Both the position numbers and the translations under genes were made by a program. A DNA stretch of 64,000 nucleotides, from the NCBI RefSeq assembly GCF_900070205.1, contig NZ_FAOO01000007.1, positions 20,195-84,194 on the forward strand, given 5' to 3'. The stretch comes from Candidatus Thermokryptus mobilis. GTDB lineage: Bacteria; Bacteroidota; Ignavibacteria; Kryptoniales; Kryptoniaceae. Below are positions 34,187 through 43,429 of this stretch, one piece after another (within the stretch, counting starts at the first letter, position 1; each line of letters opens with the position of its first letter). The notes below the pieces were generated by a model. The model saw nothing but the letters and a program-made list of their open reading frames with translations, searched no databases and was not told the DNA's origin.

Positions 34187-36937
34187 ATGCCAAAAAGGAT
34201 ATATCAAATAGCGAAGGAATTGAATATCTCTTCAGACGAGCTTGTGAGCTTTTTACAAAAACAGGGATTTTCAGAGGTTAAGAATCATATGGCTTTGGTT
34301 GACGACAAAATGCTTGAGGTGATAGATAAACACTACAAGCATGAAAGAGAGCTTGCTGAGCGTCAAAGGAGAAAAAGAGAAACATTTGAGAAAGCTACAA
34401 AAGTTGAAGAGCCCAAGGTTGAACCTGTGGAAGGTGGTAAAGTTGGAATAGTTGAATCTGGGGGAGAGAAGAAAGAAACAATTATTGAAGTTGTTCAGGT
34501 TGAAGAAGTTACGCAAGGATCGGAGTTGGCTCAGGAAATCGCACCAGTAGTTGAACCGAGAGTTGAACAAGAAGTTAAACAGGAAGTTAAAACCGAAGAA
34601 GAAGTTAAGACGGAAATCGCAGATACGCCTGTTTTAGAAAAGGAACAAGAGAAAGTAGAGCAGAAACCGATTGAGGAATTGGAGCAAAAGAAGCATGAAC
34701 CGACAGAAGGTTTGGTTTATGTTGATATGGGTGAGGATAGGAAGAAGAAGAGAGAAGAAGATAGATTTGAAAGGAAGGGCAGGAGGGAGAGAGATAGAAG
34801 ACGAAGGAAATTCAAAGAGGAAAGGAAGCGGGTAGGGGAAACGAAGAGGAAAGAGAAAGAAACAAAAGAAGTTGTTCATGCTCCTGAGGTTGAGGTAAAG
34901 AAGGATGAAACGAGAAAGAAAAAGCAATTAAAGGAAAAGGAAGAAAGGAGGAAAGCATTTGAGTTTGAGGGCGAGATAAAAAAGCCAATTAAAAAAGCAA
35001 AACGCAGTAGGATTGAGCTTGATGAGGATGAAATTTTGAGAAGAATTGATCAGACATTGGCTGAGATTGAGGATTCAGGACCAGATATAAGGGAAATAAT
35101 AAAGAAACGCAAGAAAAAGGAAAGGCAGGAGAAGGAAGAGAAGAAGATTGAGCAAATTGAACGCGAAAAGAGAAAGATTAAAGCTGCGGAGTTTATTACC
35201 GTTAATGAACTTGCGAATATAATTGGGGTTCCGGCAAGTGAGATAATCAAGAAATGTCTTAACCTTGGGCTTGTTGTTTCAATTAATCAACGACTTGATT
35301 TTGATACGATAACTTTGATAGCGAGCGATTACGGATTTGAAGTTGAAAAAGCTGAAGAATATCTTGAAGATATAATTGAGGAAGAACCAGATCGTCCAGA
35401 GGACCTTGAACCCAGACCTCCTGTTGTCACAATCATGGGACATGTTGACCACGGTAAGACAACACTTCTTGATTATATAAGACAGAGCAATATCGTTGCA
35501 GGTGAAGCTGGAGGTATAACTCAGCATATAGGAGCATATCAAGTTACACTGCCTAATGGCAAGCAAATTACATTTATTGACACCCCAGGTCATGAGGCGT
35601 TTACAGCTATGCGTGCGCGCGGGGCTCAGGTGACGGATATAGTTGTTCTTGTGGTTGCTGCGGATGATGCGGTTATGCCACAAACAGTTGAAGCAATTAA
35701 CCACGCACTTGCTGCAAATGTCCCGATAATCGTTGCTATAAATAAAATTGATAAACCAGAGGCAAACCCAGATAAAATTAAACAACAACTTGCAGAAAGG
35801 GGAATTCTTGTTGAGGACTGGGGTGGGAAATACCAGTGCGTTGAAATATCGGCAAAATATGGAAAGAATGTTGATCTTTTGCTTGAGAAGATTTTGCTTG
35901 AAGCTGAAATTATGGATCTAAAAGCGAACCCAAAGAAAAAAGCTCGTGGTGTTGTAATTGAATCAAAACTTGACAAAGGACGCGGTCCTATTGGAACTGT
36001 CCTGGTGCAAAACGGAACATTAAAAATCGGTGACCCTTTTGTCGCTGGCACAACCTTTGGCAGAGTAAGAGCGATGTTTGATGAACGAGGGAATAAAGTT
36101 GAGATCGCAAAACCATCAACCCCAGTTCAAGTGATTGGATTTGATAATCTTCCTGAAGCGGGTGATTCTTTCGTTGTGGTTGAAGATGAAAAAGCAGCTC
36201 GTGAGATCGCAAATAGAAGAAGTCAATTGAAGAGGGAACAAAGATTTAGGCAATTGAGGGCTGTTTCGCTTGATAAGCTCTCAGAGCAAATCAAAGAGGG
36301 CAAGGTTAAGGAATTGCCTATTATCATAAAAGCAGATGTCAACGGTTCAATTGAAGCGCTCTCTGACTCACTTATGAAGCTTTCAAATGAAGAAGTGAAA
36401 GTTAGGATAATTCACAGAGCAGTGGGTGCTATAAGTGAGTCCGATGTCCTCTTGGCTCAAGCATCCGGGGCTATTATAATTGGTTTCAATGTTAGACCAA
36501 CATCAGCAGCGAAAAAACTCGCAGAAAGCGAAAATGTTGAGATACGGCTTTACAATATCATTTATAATGTGATCAACGATGTAAAGAGTGCACTTGAAGG
36601 AATGCTTGAACCAGAGAGAAGAGAAGAGATACTTGGAACTGCTGATGTAAGGGAGACATTCAAAATTGCGAAAGTTGGGACAGTTGCGGGTTGTTTTGTG
36701 ACAGAGGGTAAAATTTTGAGAAATGCGAGAGCGCGACTTATAAGAAATGGAATAGTGATTTATGACGGAAAAATCGCTTCTCTGAAAAGATTTAAGGATG
36801 ATGTCAAGGAGGTTGAAGCTGGACTTGAATGTGGTATAGCGCTTGAAAATTACAACGATATTAAAGTCGGAGATATAATTGAAGCTTATAATATCCTTGA
36901 GGTTAAACGAAAACTTGAAGAGGTGAAGAAGATATAG
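34187..36937 (+). CDS. infB: Translation initiation factor IF-2
   Basis: The protein is 916 residues. The N-terminus has an IF2N helical module ([20 protein letters not shown]), then ~260 residues of low-complexity E/K/R-rich sequence, then a second IF2N module ([20 protein letters not shown]). The GTPase core has [17 protein letters not shown] (G1), [15 protein letters not shown] (G3) and NKID (G4), followed by domains II-IV. IF-2 delivers initiator tRNA to the 30S subunit and promotes 70S joining. It lies 6 nt after nusA. Confidence 0.97.
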   Translation: MPKRIYQIAKELNISSDELVSFLQKQGFSEVKNHMALVDDKMLEVIDKHYKHERELAERQRRKRETFEKATKVEEPKVEPVEGGKVGIVESGGEKKETIIEVVQVEEVTQGSELAQEIAPVVEPRVEQEVKQEVKTEEEVKTEIADTPVLEKEQEKVEQKPIEELEQKKHEPTEGLVYVDMGEDRKKKREEDRFERKGRRERDRRRRKFKEERKRVGETKRKEKETKEVVHAPEVEVKKDETRKKKQLKEKEERRKAFEFEGEIKKPIKKAKRSRIELDEDEILRRIDQTLAEIEDSGPDIREIIKKRKKKERQEKEEKKIEQIEREKRKIKAAEFITVNELANIIGVPASEIIKKCLNLGLVVSINQRLDFDTITLIASDYGFEVEKAEEYLEDIIEEEPDRPEDLEPRPPVVTIMGHVDHGKTTLLDYIRQSNIVAGEAGGITQHIGAYQVTLPNGKQITFIDTPGHEAFTAMRARGAQVTDIVVLVVAADDAVMPQTVEAINHALAANVPIIVAINKIDKPEANPDKIKQQLAERGILVEDWGGKYQCVEISAKYGKNVDLLLEKILLEAEIMDLKANPKKKARGVVIESKLDKGRGPIGTVLVQNGTLKIGDPFVAGTTFGRVRAMFDERGNKVEIAKPSTPVQVIGFDNLPEAGDSFVVVEDEKAAREIANRRSQLKREQRFRQLRAVSLDKLSEQIKEGKVKELPIIIKADVNGSIEALSDSLMKLSNEEVKVRIIHRAVGAISESDVLLAQASGAIIIGFNVRPTSAAKKLAESENVEIRLYNIIYNVINDVKSALEGMLEPERREEILGTADVRETFKIAKVGTVAGCFVTEGKILRNARARLIRNGIVIYDGKIASLKRFKDDVKEVEAGLECGIALENYNDIKVGDIIEAYNILEVKRKLEEVKKI

Positions 36938-36963
36938 AATTTTTTAAATTAACCGAGGAAAAA

Positions 36964-37362
36964 ATGAGCACTTTTAGACCACAGCGAGTGGCTTCACTTA
37001 TAAAAGAAGAAGTTTCGGATATCATTTCAAAAGTTCTTGAACATGAGACAGTTGGATTTTGGACTGTGACCGATGTTAAAGTTAGCCCTGACCTTAGGTA
37101 TGCGAAAATTTACATTAGCATTTACGGTGACAGGGTAACCCAGCAGAACACACTTAGAAAGATTGATTCACTTAAAAAAACGATACGCTCTCGCCTTGGC
37201 TCAAGGTTGAGGTTGAGATTTACACCTGAGATTGAATTTTACCTTGACGATACGCTTGAACATGTTGATAGAATTAATGCTCTTTTGAAACAGATTGAAA
37301 ATCGTGCGAAAGACAATAGCAAGGGTGATGAATCTTCTGGCACAGAGGATAAAGAAGGGTGA
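36964..37362 (+). CDS. rbfA: Ribosome-binding factor A
   Basis: The protein is 132 residues. The single KH-like fold is recognisable from RPQRVASLIKEEVSDIISKV, then VTDVKVSPDLRYAKIYISIY and FTPEIEFYLDDTLEHVDRIN. RbfA acts in late 30S maturation near the 5' end of 16S rRNA. The acidic tail (SKGDESSGTEDKEG) overlaps the start of truB. Confidence 0.94.
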   Translation: MSTFRPQRVASLIKEEVSDIISKVLEHETVGFWTVTDVKVSPDLRYAKIYISIYGDRVTQQNTLRKIDSLKKTIRSRLGSRLRLRFTPEIEFYLDDTLEHVDRINALLKQIENRAKDNSKGDESSGTEDKEG

Positions 37363-38029
37363 TATAATTCTAGTTAATAAACCAGCGGGTTGGTCGTCTT
37401 ATAAAGTCGTTGACAAAGTGAAAAGATGGTTTAAGGTGAAGAAAGCTGGGCATGGTGGAACGCTTGACCCTTTCGCAACGGGTCTTTTGGTTGTTGCTAC
37501 GGGTAAAAAAACAAAGGAACTTTCAAAAATATCGCAACTTGATAAAGAATATGAGGGAATAATGGAGCTTGGTGCTATTACTTCAAGCTTTGACCCTGAA
37601 ACTGAGATTGTTGAAAGGCGCCCGCTTGATGGGATAACCGAGGAAAGGATCAAAGATACAGTGAAGTATTTCATCGGGGAGATTGAACAAGTCCCACCGA
37701 TGTATTCAGCCGTAAAGCATAAAGGTAAGCCACTTTATGAACTTGCGAGGAAAGGTATAGTAATTGAGCGTAAACCAAGAAAGGTTAAAATTTACGATTT
37801 TCAAATTCTTGATATAAAACTTCCGCAAGTTTATTTTCGGGTTAGATGCTCAAAGGGAACTTATATAAGATCACTTGTCCATGATTTTGGGGAAAAATTA
37901 GGATGTGGAGCGTATCTTAAATCGCTCGTTAGGACTCGGATAGGTGATTTTAAGCTTGATGACGCATTGACGATTGAGGAATTAAAAAAAATTTCAACTG
38001 AAAGTGGAAGTAGTAAGGAACATACATAG
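37328..38029 (+). CDS. truB: tRNA pseudouridine(55) synthase TruB
   Basis: The protein is 233 residues from the ATG at 37328 (AAGGGTG just upstream), overlapping the end of rbfA by 35 nt. Family motifs are present: VNKPAGWSSYKVVDKVKRWF at the start, GHGGTLDPFATGLLVVATGK with the catalytic Asp in TLDP, and PPMYSAVKHKGKPLYELARK. TruB makes pseudouridine 55 in the T-loop of tRNAs. The C-terminal PUA-like part is short. It overlaps ribF by 26 nt. Confidence 0.95.
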   Translation: MNLLAQRIKKGDIILVNKPAGWSSYKVVDKVKRWFKVKKAGHGGTLDPFATGLLVVATGKKTKELSKISQLDKEYEGIMELGAITSSFDPETEIVERRPLDGITEERIKDTVKYFIGEIEQVPPMYSAVKHKGKPLYELARKGIVIERKPRKVKIYDFQILDIKLPQVYFRVRCSKGTYIRSLVHDFGEKLGCGAYLKSLVRTRIGDFKLDDALTIEELKKISTESGSSKEHT

Positions 38030-38972
38030 GATTAGTAAAGATGTAAATTCAATTGTGACTGTCGGTGTTTTTGATGGAGTTCATATCGCCCACCGTGAAA
38101 TTTTAAAGAGGATGAAAAGGGAAAAAGAGATAACAGGTTCAAGGACAGTTGTTGTGACTTTTGATCCACATCCTCAGGAAATTTTAAAACCCGGTGAAAA
38201 GTTTCAAATTTTGACAACGATTGATGAAAGGATTGAGCTTTTAAGCGAATATGAACCCGATGTCATCCTCGTTGTGAATTTTACGCCTGATTTTGCAAAT
38301 ATAACCGCTGAAGTATTTTGTCGTGAGATAATGATGGGTAAAATTGGCTTGAGGAAAGTGATAGTTGGATATAACCATGCCTTTGGTAAAAATAGAGAGG
38401 GTAACCCCGAGAAATTGATGGAGTTTGCCAGAAAGTATGGCTTTGAGGTTGAGCTCTTACCTCAGTTTTTAGTTGAAGGTGTTCCTGTGAGCAGTTCAAA
38501 GATAAGGTCAATTTTAAATGAGGGGAATGTAAAACTTGCATCTAAATTGCTTGGGCGATATTATTTTATAAATGGAGTAGTTGTTAAGGGAAGTGGACGA
38601 GGCAAAGAACTTGGTATACCGACAGCAAACATTGAACCGAATTCAAGAAGAAAACTTATACCTAAAAACGGTGTTTATGTTGTGAAGGTGACATTGGATA
38701 AAAGAAGTTATTTTGGAGTTATGAACATTGGATATAGACCGACATTTGAACTTGACAGTGAAAGGGTGCTAGAAGTTCATATATTGGGTTTTAATGAGGA
38801 GATTTATTTCAAGCATATAAAGATTGAGTTCATTGATAGGTTGAGGGATGAGATAAAGTTTTCATCACCGCTTGAACTTGTAAGACAAATTGAAATTGAC
38901 AAAAGTAAAGCTATTGAATTGATTGAAAGGGAGTTTTCCGTAGAAGAAGTTTCAAATTTAAAGAAAATTTAA
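38004..38972 (+). CDS. ribF: Bifunctional riboflavin kinase / FAD synthetase
   Basis: The protein is 322 residues, starting with GTG at 38004 inside truB. Residues ~18-180 are the FMN adenylyltransferase domain (VTVGVFDGVHIAHREILKRM and VVTFDPHPQEIL). Residues ~195-310 are the riboflavin kinase domain (VVKGSGRGKELGIPTANIEP, then NGVYVVKVTLDKRSYFGVMN). It makes FMN and FAD. Its place in the truB-ribF-rpsO order is common across bacteria. Confidence 0.95.
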   Translation: MEVVRNIHRISKDVNSIVTVGVFDGVHIAHREILKRMKREKEITGSRTVVVTFDPHPQEILKPGEKFQILTTIDERIELLSEYEPDVILVVNFTPDFANITAEVFCREIMMGKIGLRKVIVGYNHAFGKNREGNPEKLMEFARKYGFEVELLPQFLVEGVPVSSSKIRSILNEGNVKLASKLLGRYYFINGVVVKGSGRGKELGIPTANIEPNSRRKLIPKNGVYVVKVTLDKRSYFGVMNIGYRPTFELDSERVLEVHILGFNEEIYFKHIKIEFIDRLRDEIKFSSPLELVRQIEIDKSKAIELIEREFSVEEVSNLKKI

Positions 38973-38993
38973 AACAAAAAAATCTCGGAGGAT

Positions 38994-39263
38994 ATGCCAT
39001 TGACAAGCGAGCAAAAAAGAGAACTCGTTAAAAAGTACGGTAAACACGAAAAAGATACAGGTTCCCCTGAGGTTCAGATAGCGATATTAACTGCCAGAAT
39101 CAATCAGCTTGGTGAACATTTTGAGAAGCATCCCAAGGATAAACATTCAAGGATGGGGTTGATGAAAATGATCGGTAAGAGGAGACGATTGTTGAGATAT
39201 CTTGAACGCACAAATTATGAAAGTTACAAGAGAATTATTGAAGAGCTTAATTTGAGAAAATAA
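38994..39263 (+). CDS. rpsO: 30S ribosomal protein S15
   Basis: The protein is 89 residues, full length. S15 motifs: [20 protein letters not shown], then [20 protein letters not shown] and [11 protein letters not shown] at the end. It binds the central domain of 16S rRNA. A Shine-Dalgarno CGGAGGA precedes the ATG by 3-4 nt. It is directly followed by pnp, as in many bacteria. Confidence 0.97.
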   Translation: MPLTSEQKRELVKKYGKHEKDTGSPEVQIAILTARINQLGEHFEKHPKDKHSRMGLMKMIGKRRRLLRYLERTNYESYKRIIEELNLRK

Positions 39264-39289
39264 AAAATTAAAGGGTGGTGACGGGTTCT

Positions 39290-41506
39290 ATGTCGTATCT
39301 TAAAAGGGAAATTGAAATAGGAGGTAAGATTTTATCTTTTGAAATTGGTAAGTATGCCAAGCAAGCGGATGGATCTGTAATGGTGAGATATGCTGACACG
39401 ATGGTTTTAGCGACTGCGGTTGCAGAAAATGAGCCTAGGGAGGACATTGATTTTATGCCTCTTTCCGTTGAATACAGGGAGAAGACATCGGCAGCTGGTA
39501 AAATTCCAGGTGGTTTTGAGAAAAGGGAGGGAAAGCCAACAGAAAAAGAAATTTTATCGGCGCGTTTAATTGATAGGGCGTTGCGTCCGCTTTTCCCAAA
39601 GGAATTTAAATGTGAGACACAAGTAACAGTTACAGTTTTTTCTTTTGACCTTGAAAATGACCCTGATGTAATTGGTGGTATTGCAAGTTCAATGGCACTT
39701 ATGATTTCGGATATCCCTTGGAATGGTCCAATAGCTGAAGTGAGGGTTGGCAAGATTGATGGTCAATTTGTTATAAACCCAACGATTTCCCAACTTGACA
39801 AGAGTGAGCTTGATCTTGTAGTTGCTGGGACGATTGATTCAATAGTTATGGTTGAGGGAGAGGCGAAGGAAATTTCTGAGAAGGATATGGTTGAGGCAAT
39901 AAAGTTTGCTCACGAGTATATTAAAAAGATTTGTGAAGTGCAAATTGAAATTGCTAAAGAAGCAGGGAAACCAAAAAGAGAACTCGTAAAAGAGAAAATT
40001 CCAGAACGCATTGTTAACGATGTCAAGGAAATAGCTGAACCGAGGATAAAGGAACTTAACAGGACTCCTCTTAAGAAGCTTGAGCGTAAGGAAAGAATGG
40101 ATGCGATTTTGCTTGAGACGATTGAAACACTCAAGCAAAGATATATGAGTGAGTTTGTTTTGGATGAGTCGGGGAATCAAATTCCTCTCATCAATCTTTA
40201 TCCAAAGCTTGAATTTTGGGTGAAGCAGGTGGTTGAGGAGATAGAGCGACTTGATATGAGGTATATGGTTTTACGGGAAGGTAGGAGAATAGATGGGCGT
40301 GGTTTAAATGATATTAGACCGATTACAGCTGAGGTTGGTGTCTTACCAAGAACTCATGGCTCAGCGTTGTTCACGCGTGGGGAGACACAGTCGCTTGCAA
40401 CTGTGACGCTTGGGACGAAGATGGATGAGCAGTTGATTGATGGTTTATTGCCCGAGTATACAAAAAGGTTTATGCTCCATTACAATTTCCCGCCGTTCTC
40501 CGTTGGTGAAGTTGCACCTTTCAGAGGCCCGAGTAGAAGGGAAATCGGGCACGGGAACCTTGCTGAAAGAGCATTGAAAAATTTGATACCGTCGGAGGAG
40601 GAATTCCCTTATACAATAAGGGTCGTCTCGGACATCCTTGAGTCAAACGGTTCATCGTCAATGGCGACCGTTTGTTCAGGCACGCTTGCCTTGATGGATG
40701 GTGGAATTCCTTTGAAAAAACATGTCGCTGGGATTGCGATGGGGCTTGTAAAGGAAGGGGAAGAAGTTGCGATTCTGACCGATATACTTGGGAATGAAGA
40801 TCGGCTTGGTGATATGGATTTCAAAGTTGCTGGAACAAGGGATGGAATAACGGCATTTCAAATGGATATAAAGATAAGCGGAATAAGCTATGAGATTTTT
40901 GAGCGTGCCCTTGAACAAGCAAAAGAAGCGAGGATGAAAATTCTTGATATACTTGAAAAAACAATCCCAGGGCCAAGACCTGAGATATCACCCTATGCAC
41001 CGCGACTTATCACTACGAGGATTCCCGTTGAGATGATTGGATGGGTTATAGGTCCAGCTGGGAAAAACATCAAAATGATGAAGCAAGAATTTGGTGCTGA
41101 GGTTTTCATAGAAGATGATGGGCTTGTTTGGATAAGTGGTCCAAATAAGGAATCTTGCGAAAGGGCAAAACAAATGGTTGAACAACTGGCAGAGGTTCCT
41201 GAAGTTGGAAAAGTTTACAAAGGCATCGTTAAGAAAATAGCTGATTTCGGGGCTTTTGTTGAAATTTTACCGGGGAAAATTGGACTTCTTCATATCTCCG
41301 AAATTGACCACAGGAGAATTGAAAAAGTATCTGATGTCTTGAAGGTTGGAGATGAAGTTGAGGTGCAAATATTGACGATTGATGATATGGGGAGATTTAC
41401 TTTGAGCAGGAAATCGCTCATTCCAAAGGTGGAACAAGGAAAACCACAGCAAACATCTCGTCCGCAAGAAACCTCTCAAACACGCCCGCAAAAAACGAGA
41501 AGATAG
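39290..41506 (+). CDS. pnp: Polyribonucleotide nucleotidyltransferase (PNPase)
   Basis: The protein is 738 residues from the ATG at 39290; GTG codons at 39275 and 39278 are less likely starts. It has two RNase PH domains (the second with GRRIDGRGLNDIRPITAEVG and FRGPSRREIGHGNLAERALK), a KH domain (IGWVIGPAGKNIKMMKQEFG) and an S1 domain (GKVYKGIVKKIADFGAFVEI). It degrades RNA from the 3' end using phosphate. The tail after S1 is Q/T/P-rich. It ends the operon and is followed by a hairpin. Confidence 0.97.
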   Translation: MSYLKREIEIGGKILSFEIGKYAKQADGSVMVRYADTMVLATAVAENEPREDIDFMPLSVEYREKTSAAGKIPGGFEKREGKPTEKEILSARLIDRALRPLFPKEFKCETQVTVTVFSFDLENDPDVIGGIASSMALMISDIPWNGPIAEVRVGKIDGQFVINPTISQLDKSELDLVVAGTIDSIVMVEGEAKEISEKDMVEAIKFAHEYIKKICEVQIEIAKEAGKPKRELVKEKIPERIVNDVKEIAEPRIKELNRTPLKKLERKERMDAILLETIETLKQRYMSEFVLDESGNQIPLINLYPKLEFWVKQVVEEIERLDMRYMVLREGRRIDGRGLNDIRPITAEVGVLPRTHGSALFTRGETQSLATVTLGTKMDEQLIDGLLPEYTKRFMLHYNFPPFSVGEVAPFRGPSRREIGHGNLAERALKNLIPSEEEFPYTIRVVSDILESNGSSSMATVCSGTLALMDGGIPLKKHVAGIAMGLVKEGEEVAILTDILGNEDRLGDMDFKVAGTRDGITAFQMDIKISGISYEIFERALEQAKEARMKILDILEKTIPGPRPEISPYAPRLITTRIPVEMIGWVIGPAGKNIKMMKQEFGAEVFIEDDGLVWISGPNKESCERAKQMVEQLAEVPEVGKVYKGIVKKIADFGAFVEILPGKIGLLHISEIDHRRIEKVSDVLKVGDEVEVQILTIDDMGRFTLSRKSLIPKVEQGKPQQTSRPQETSQTRPQKTRR

Positions 41507-41509
41507 AAT

Positions 41510-41545
41510 CTGTGGGTTTTAAATGCCCACAGGTTTCTTTCGCTT
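41510..41545 (+). terminator. Hairpin after pnp, probable terminator
   Basis: A 7-bp stem (CTGTGGG at 41510-41516, CCCACAG at 41526-41532) with a nine-base loop is followed by GTTTCTTTCGCTTTTT. The T-run is interrupted, so efficiency is uncertain. Confidence 0.6.
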
Positions 41546-41566
41546 TTTATGTTAAGAAAATCGCAA

Positions 41567-41595
41567 TTGTTTTTTAATTGTTAAATTTTTATATT
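41567..41595 (+). promoter_or_regulatory. Housekeeping promoter of the transketolase operon
   Basis: TTGTTT (41567-41572), 17 nt, TATATT (41590-41595). The transcript would start near 41602, about 33 nt before the ATG at 41635. Confidence 0.65.
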
Positions 41596-41634
41596 TTCAC
41601 CTGCTGAAAGTTTAAAAACAAATCAAGATTATAG

Positions 41635-42492
41635 ATGGAAAATTCCATTCTTGAGCTTAAGATAATCGCCACAAAAATTCGCATTGACATCATAAAAATG
41701 TTAAATCTCGCTGGATCGGGTCATCCTGGTGGTTCTCTCTCATGTGTTGAAATACTTGTTGCTTTGTTCTGGGAGAAGATAAAGAGGACGCCTGAAAATG
41801 CTTTGGATCCGAACAGGGATAGATTTATTTTATCAAAGGGACATGGGGTGCCAGCTTTATATGCTGTTCTTGCCCATAGAGGTGTAATCCCTTATGATGA
41901 ACTTTTTACTTTGAGAAAAATAAATTCCCGTCTTCAGGGTCATCCTTCGCGACTTGATCTTCCCTATGTTGAAGCGTCAACTGGTTCACTTGGTCAGGGC
42001 TTGTCAATAGCTCAGGGGATTGCGCTTGCTGGGAAGATTGACAATAGAAGTTATAGGGTTTATTGTCTCCTTGGTGATGGCGAAATGCAGGAGGGTCAGG
42101 TTTGGGAAGCGATAATGTCCGCACCGAAATTTAAACTTGATAATCTTTGTGCGATAGTTGATTACAACAAGGGTCAAATTGATGGATATGTTAGAGATGT
42201 GATGGACATTGAACCGCTTGTTGAAAAATTAAGGGCTTTTAATTGGAATGTCATTGAAATTGACGGTCATGATTTTGAACGGATTTTAGCTGCTTTTGAC
42301 GAAGCTGAACTTGTTAAAGGTAAACCAACTTTTATAGTTGCCCACACGATAAAAGGTAAAGGTGTCTCTTTTATGGAGGACAATCACGAATGGCATGGGA
42401 AAGCACCGAATGATGAAGAAACAAAACTTGCTCTTGCTGAACTTGAAGCGCAATTGAATGAGCTTTTATCACAAAAGGTGGAGGTGAAATAA
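41635..42492 (+). CDS. Transketolase, N-terminal (thiamine diphosphate-binding) subunit
   Basis: The protein is 285 residues and covers the N-terminal half of transketolase. Motifs: GSGHPGGSLSCVEILVALFW at the N-terminus, SKGHGVPALYAVLAHRG, and the ThDP-Mg site GDGEMQEGQVWEAIMSAPKF ending with a DYNKGQIDG stretch. The second half is encoded by the next gene, whose ATG overlaps its stop (one base shared at 42492). Split transketolases are common in archaea and many thermophiles. The enzyme moves two-carbon units in the pentose phosphate pathway. Confidence 0.94.
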   Translation: MENSILELKIIATKIRIDIIKMLNLAGSGHPGGSLSCVEILVALFWEKIKRTPENALDPNRDRFILSKGHGVPALYAVLAHRGVIPYDELFTLRKINSRLQGHPSRLDLPYVEASTGSLGQGLSIAQGIALAGKIDNRSYRVYCLLGDGEMQEGQVWEAIMSAPKFKLDNLCAIVDYNKGQIDGYVRDVMDIEPLVEKLRAFNWNVIEIDGHDFERILAAFDEAELVKGKPTFIVAHTIKGKGVSFMEDNHEWHGKAPNDEETKLALAELEAQLNELLSQKVEVK

Positions 42493-43415
42493 TGCCAGCA
42501 AAAGCAACGAGGGTTTCATTTGGGGAAGCACTTGAGGAACTTGGCGAAAAAATTCCAGACATCGTCGTTCTTGACGCCGATCTTTCAAAATCAACAATGT
42601 CAATAAAATTTGCCAAAAAGTTCCCCGATAGATTCTTTGAGATGGGTATAGCTGAACAAAATATGATTGGGACAGCAGCTGGACTTGCACTTGCTGGTAA
42701 AATCCCATTCGCTTGTAGCTTTGCTTGTTTTTTAATCGGAAGATATGAGACCATAAGAATCTCAGTTGCTTATACTAATGCGAATGTTAAACTTGTGGGA
42801 ACACATGCTGGAATTGGAATAGGGGAGGATGGCTATAGTCAGATGGGGCTTGAAGATATCGCTTTGATGAGGGCTCTTCCGAACATTGCTGTGGTTCAAC
42901 CCTGTGATGATGTTGAAACGAAGCAAGCAGTTGAATATATCGCAAAACATCAAGGTCCTGTTTTTTTAAGGTTAACACGACAAGCGTTGGAGGATGTAAA
43001 TCCTCCAAATTACAAGTTTAACTTCGGTAAAGGTGTCATTTTAAAGGATGGGAAAGATGCGACTATCTTTGCCACAGGCGGAGTTGTTTTTAACTCTTTG
43101 ATCGCCTCGGAAATCCTTGAAAAAGATGGCATAAGCGTTCGCGTCGTGAATATACATACAATCAAGCCAATAGATGAAGAATTGGTTGTGAAGTGCGCCG
43201 TTGAGACGAAGAATATCATCACAGTTGAAGACCATAACATTGTCGGTGGGCTTGGTTCTGCGGTTATGGAGGTTTTATCTGAAAATTATCCTGTTAAAGT
43301 TAAAAGGATCGGGATAAAGAAATTCGGTGAGTCAGGGAGCCCAAAAGCATTGTACGAAAAATACGGACTTGATCCAAATGGGATTGCTAGAGTTGTAAGG
43401 GAATTCTTGAAGTAA
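42492..43415 (+). CDS. Transketolase, C-terminal (pyrimidine-binding) subunit
   Basis: The protein is 307 residues: the pyrimidine-binding domain with the conserved Glu in MGIAEQNMIGTAAGLALAGK, followed by GTHAGIGIGEDGYSQMGLED, then the C-terminal transketolase domain (ITVEDHNIVGGLGSAVMEVL). It forms a working enzyme with the preceding subunit, to which it is translationally coupled. 1-deoxyxylulose-5-phosphate synthase shares these domains but is a single longer chain. Confidence 0.94.
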   Translation: MPAKATRVSFGEALEELGEKIPDIVVLDADLSKSTMSIKFAKKFPDRFFEMGIAEQNMIGTAAGLALAGKIPFACSFACFLIGRYETIRISVAYTNANVKLVGTHAGIGIGEDGYSQMGLEDIALMRALPNIAVVQPCDDVETKQAVEYIAKHQGPVFLRLTRQALEDVNPPNYKFNFGKGVILKDGKDATIFATGGVVFNSLIASEILEKDGISVRVVNIHTIKPIDEELVVKCAVETKNIITVEDHNIVGGLGSAVMEVLSENYPVKVKRIGIKKFGESGSPKALYEKYGLDPNGIARVVREFLK

Positions 43416-43429
43416 TTTAAATTTTTACA

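Noticed and set aside
34400-35180. Highly repetitive E/K/R-coding stretch in infB, considered as an insertion or repeat element
   Set aside because: It stays in frame between two IF2N modules and is the normal variable linker of bacterial IF-2.
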